Made by a program: the position numbers and the translations under genes | NCBI GenBank assembly: GCA_018432315.1 | Contig: JAHDLB010000030.1 | Coordinates: 169,029 to 233,028, forward strand | Origin: Anaerolineae bacterium | Lineage (GTDB): Bacteria > Chloroflexota > Anaerolineae > Aggregatilineales > Aggregatilineaceae | Reading direction: 5' to 3' | Length of the DNA stretch: 64,000 bases | The notes under the pieces: generated by a model | Database searches by the model: none | What the model saw: only the letters and a program-made list of their open reading frames with translations | What the model was told of the DNA's origin: nothing | In this document: in pieces, positions 63,699 to 64,000 of the stretch | Layout of the letters: the number at the start of each line of letters is the position of its first letter | Numbering within the stretch: the stretch's first letter is position 1

Positions 63699-63864
63699 GG
63701 CCATTTATCAAACATTCATTTTTGCGCTTTCCACCGCGTTTGTACCGCATTTTGTCCCACCCACCAAACTTCTCCCCCACGCGCACCTGCCGCGCACAGG
63801 GCGCCCCTCCCCACGCCGCGGTGAGGAGGGGCCGTCATGGTCGTGTGAACGGCGTTGGGCCTAG

Positions 63865-64000
63865 AGCGTGTTATGCACTTTTGAGGTGCACAATGTTAAA
63901 CTGGGGGCATGAGCGAACGAAAAGCATACCCCAGTGACGTAAGTGACGATGAATGGGCGTTTGTGGCTCCGTATCTGACGTTGATGACGGAAGAGGCGCC
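63865..64000 (+). mobile_element. Left end of an IS5-family insertion sequence (partial)
   Basis: The transposase gene starts at 63909, and a short noncoding end precedes it, probably beginning at the CTAGAGCGTG sequence near 63861-63866. An internal palindrome (TGCAC/GTGCA) lies at 63874-63890. The other end is outside the window, so the inverted repeat and target duplication cannot be confirmed. Confidence 0.6.
63909..64000 (+). CDS. IS5-family transposase, N-terminal fragment (window edge)
   Basis: Thirty codons are visible: MSERKAYPSD then DDEWAFVAPYL, matching the N-terminal DUF4096-type start of IS5 transposases (S-D-x-x-W-x-x-x-x-P). ATG with GGGGG just upstream. DDE catalytic residues lie beyond the window. 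It lies on the opposite strand to mreB, 276 nt upstream of it. Confidence 0.85.
   Translation, partial: MSERKAYPSDVSDDEWAFVAPYLTLMTEEA

Noticed and set aside
63722..63937. 71-codon open frame at the window's right end
   Set aside because: It spans the IS boundary and has no recognisable features; the transposase frame from 63909 fits better.

Overview
The window is a high-GC (roughly two-thirds G+C), gene-dense bacterial chromosome segment. It most likely comes from a Chloroflexota bacterium, Anaerolineae-like. This is inferred from the DUF2298 / 'Chlor_Arch_YYY' membrane proteins typical of Chloroflexota and Archaea, a Yip1-like protein, a BTAD-type regulator, and mreBCD-mrdA-minCDE-rodA genes together. 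The assignment is by gene content only; no rRNA is present.

Layout. (1) 1-19600, minus strand: one tightly packed unit (gaps of about 4-67 nt) for envelope glycan assembly. In transcription order it encodes a YbhN-like flippase-type membrane protein, a GT4 glycosyltransferase, a SAM methyltransferase, a large GT-C/GT39 protein, a 2387-aa GT39-DUF2298 fusion, a separate DUF2298 protein, a TIGR03663-like GT-C protein, then an ECF sigma factor and its zinc-finger anti-sigma factor, which is cut by the window edge. (2) 19600-26100: tRNA-Gly(CCC), a PP2C-like phosphatase, phosphomannomutase and sugar-phosphate nucleotidyltransferase (probable sugar-nucleotide supply), a response regulator, TrmI and ribosomal protein L25. 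(3) 26250-38300: sulfatase, TPR lytic transglycosylase lipoprotein, three small unrecognised genes, a BTAD/SARP-type regulator, a secreted protein with duplicated domains, a YyaL-like thioredoxin-fold protein and OsmC. (4) 38700-49020: tRNA-Gln(CTG), then minus-strand metabolic genes: aldehyde dehydrogenase, SDR, aldo/keto reductase, nitroreductase, six-hairpin glycosidase-like protein, DCC thioredoxin-like protein, PTPS-related membrane protein and DegV. (5) 49100-53700: HEAT/TPR/Yip1-like protein and divergent gltX and glnS. (6) 53755-55312: a probable restriction-modification locus, with a D12-class adenine methylase convergent with a small PD-(D/E)XK protein and an unknown 102-aa companion. 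(7) 55358-63632, minus strand: the cell-shape and division-site cluster mreB-mreC-mreD-mrdA-minC-minD-minE-rodA. (8) 63865-64000: the left end of an IS5-family insertion sequence.

The most interesting points are the GT-C/DUF2298 cluster with its fusion protein and terminal sigma/anti-sigma pair; the compact nuclease/methylase locus with an unrecognised partner; thrombospondin-type-3-like acidic loops inserted in RodA and in a DUF2298 protein; and two proteins with unreported-looking internal repeats (a HhH protein and a secreted protein). Many long antisense open frames in this GC-rich DNA are shadows and were left out.
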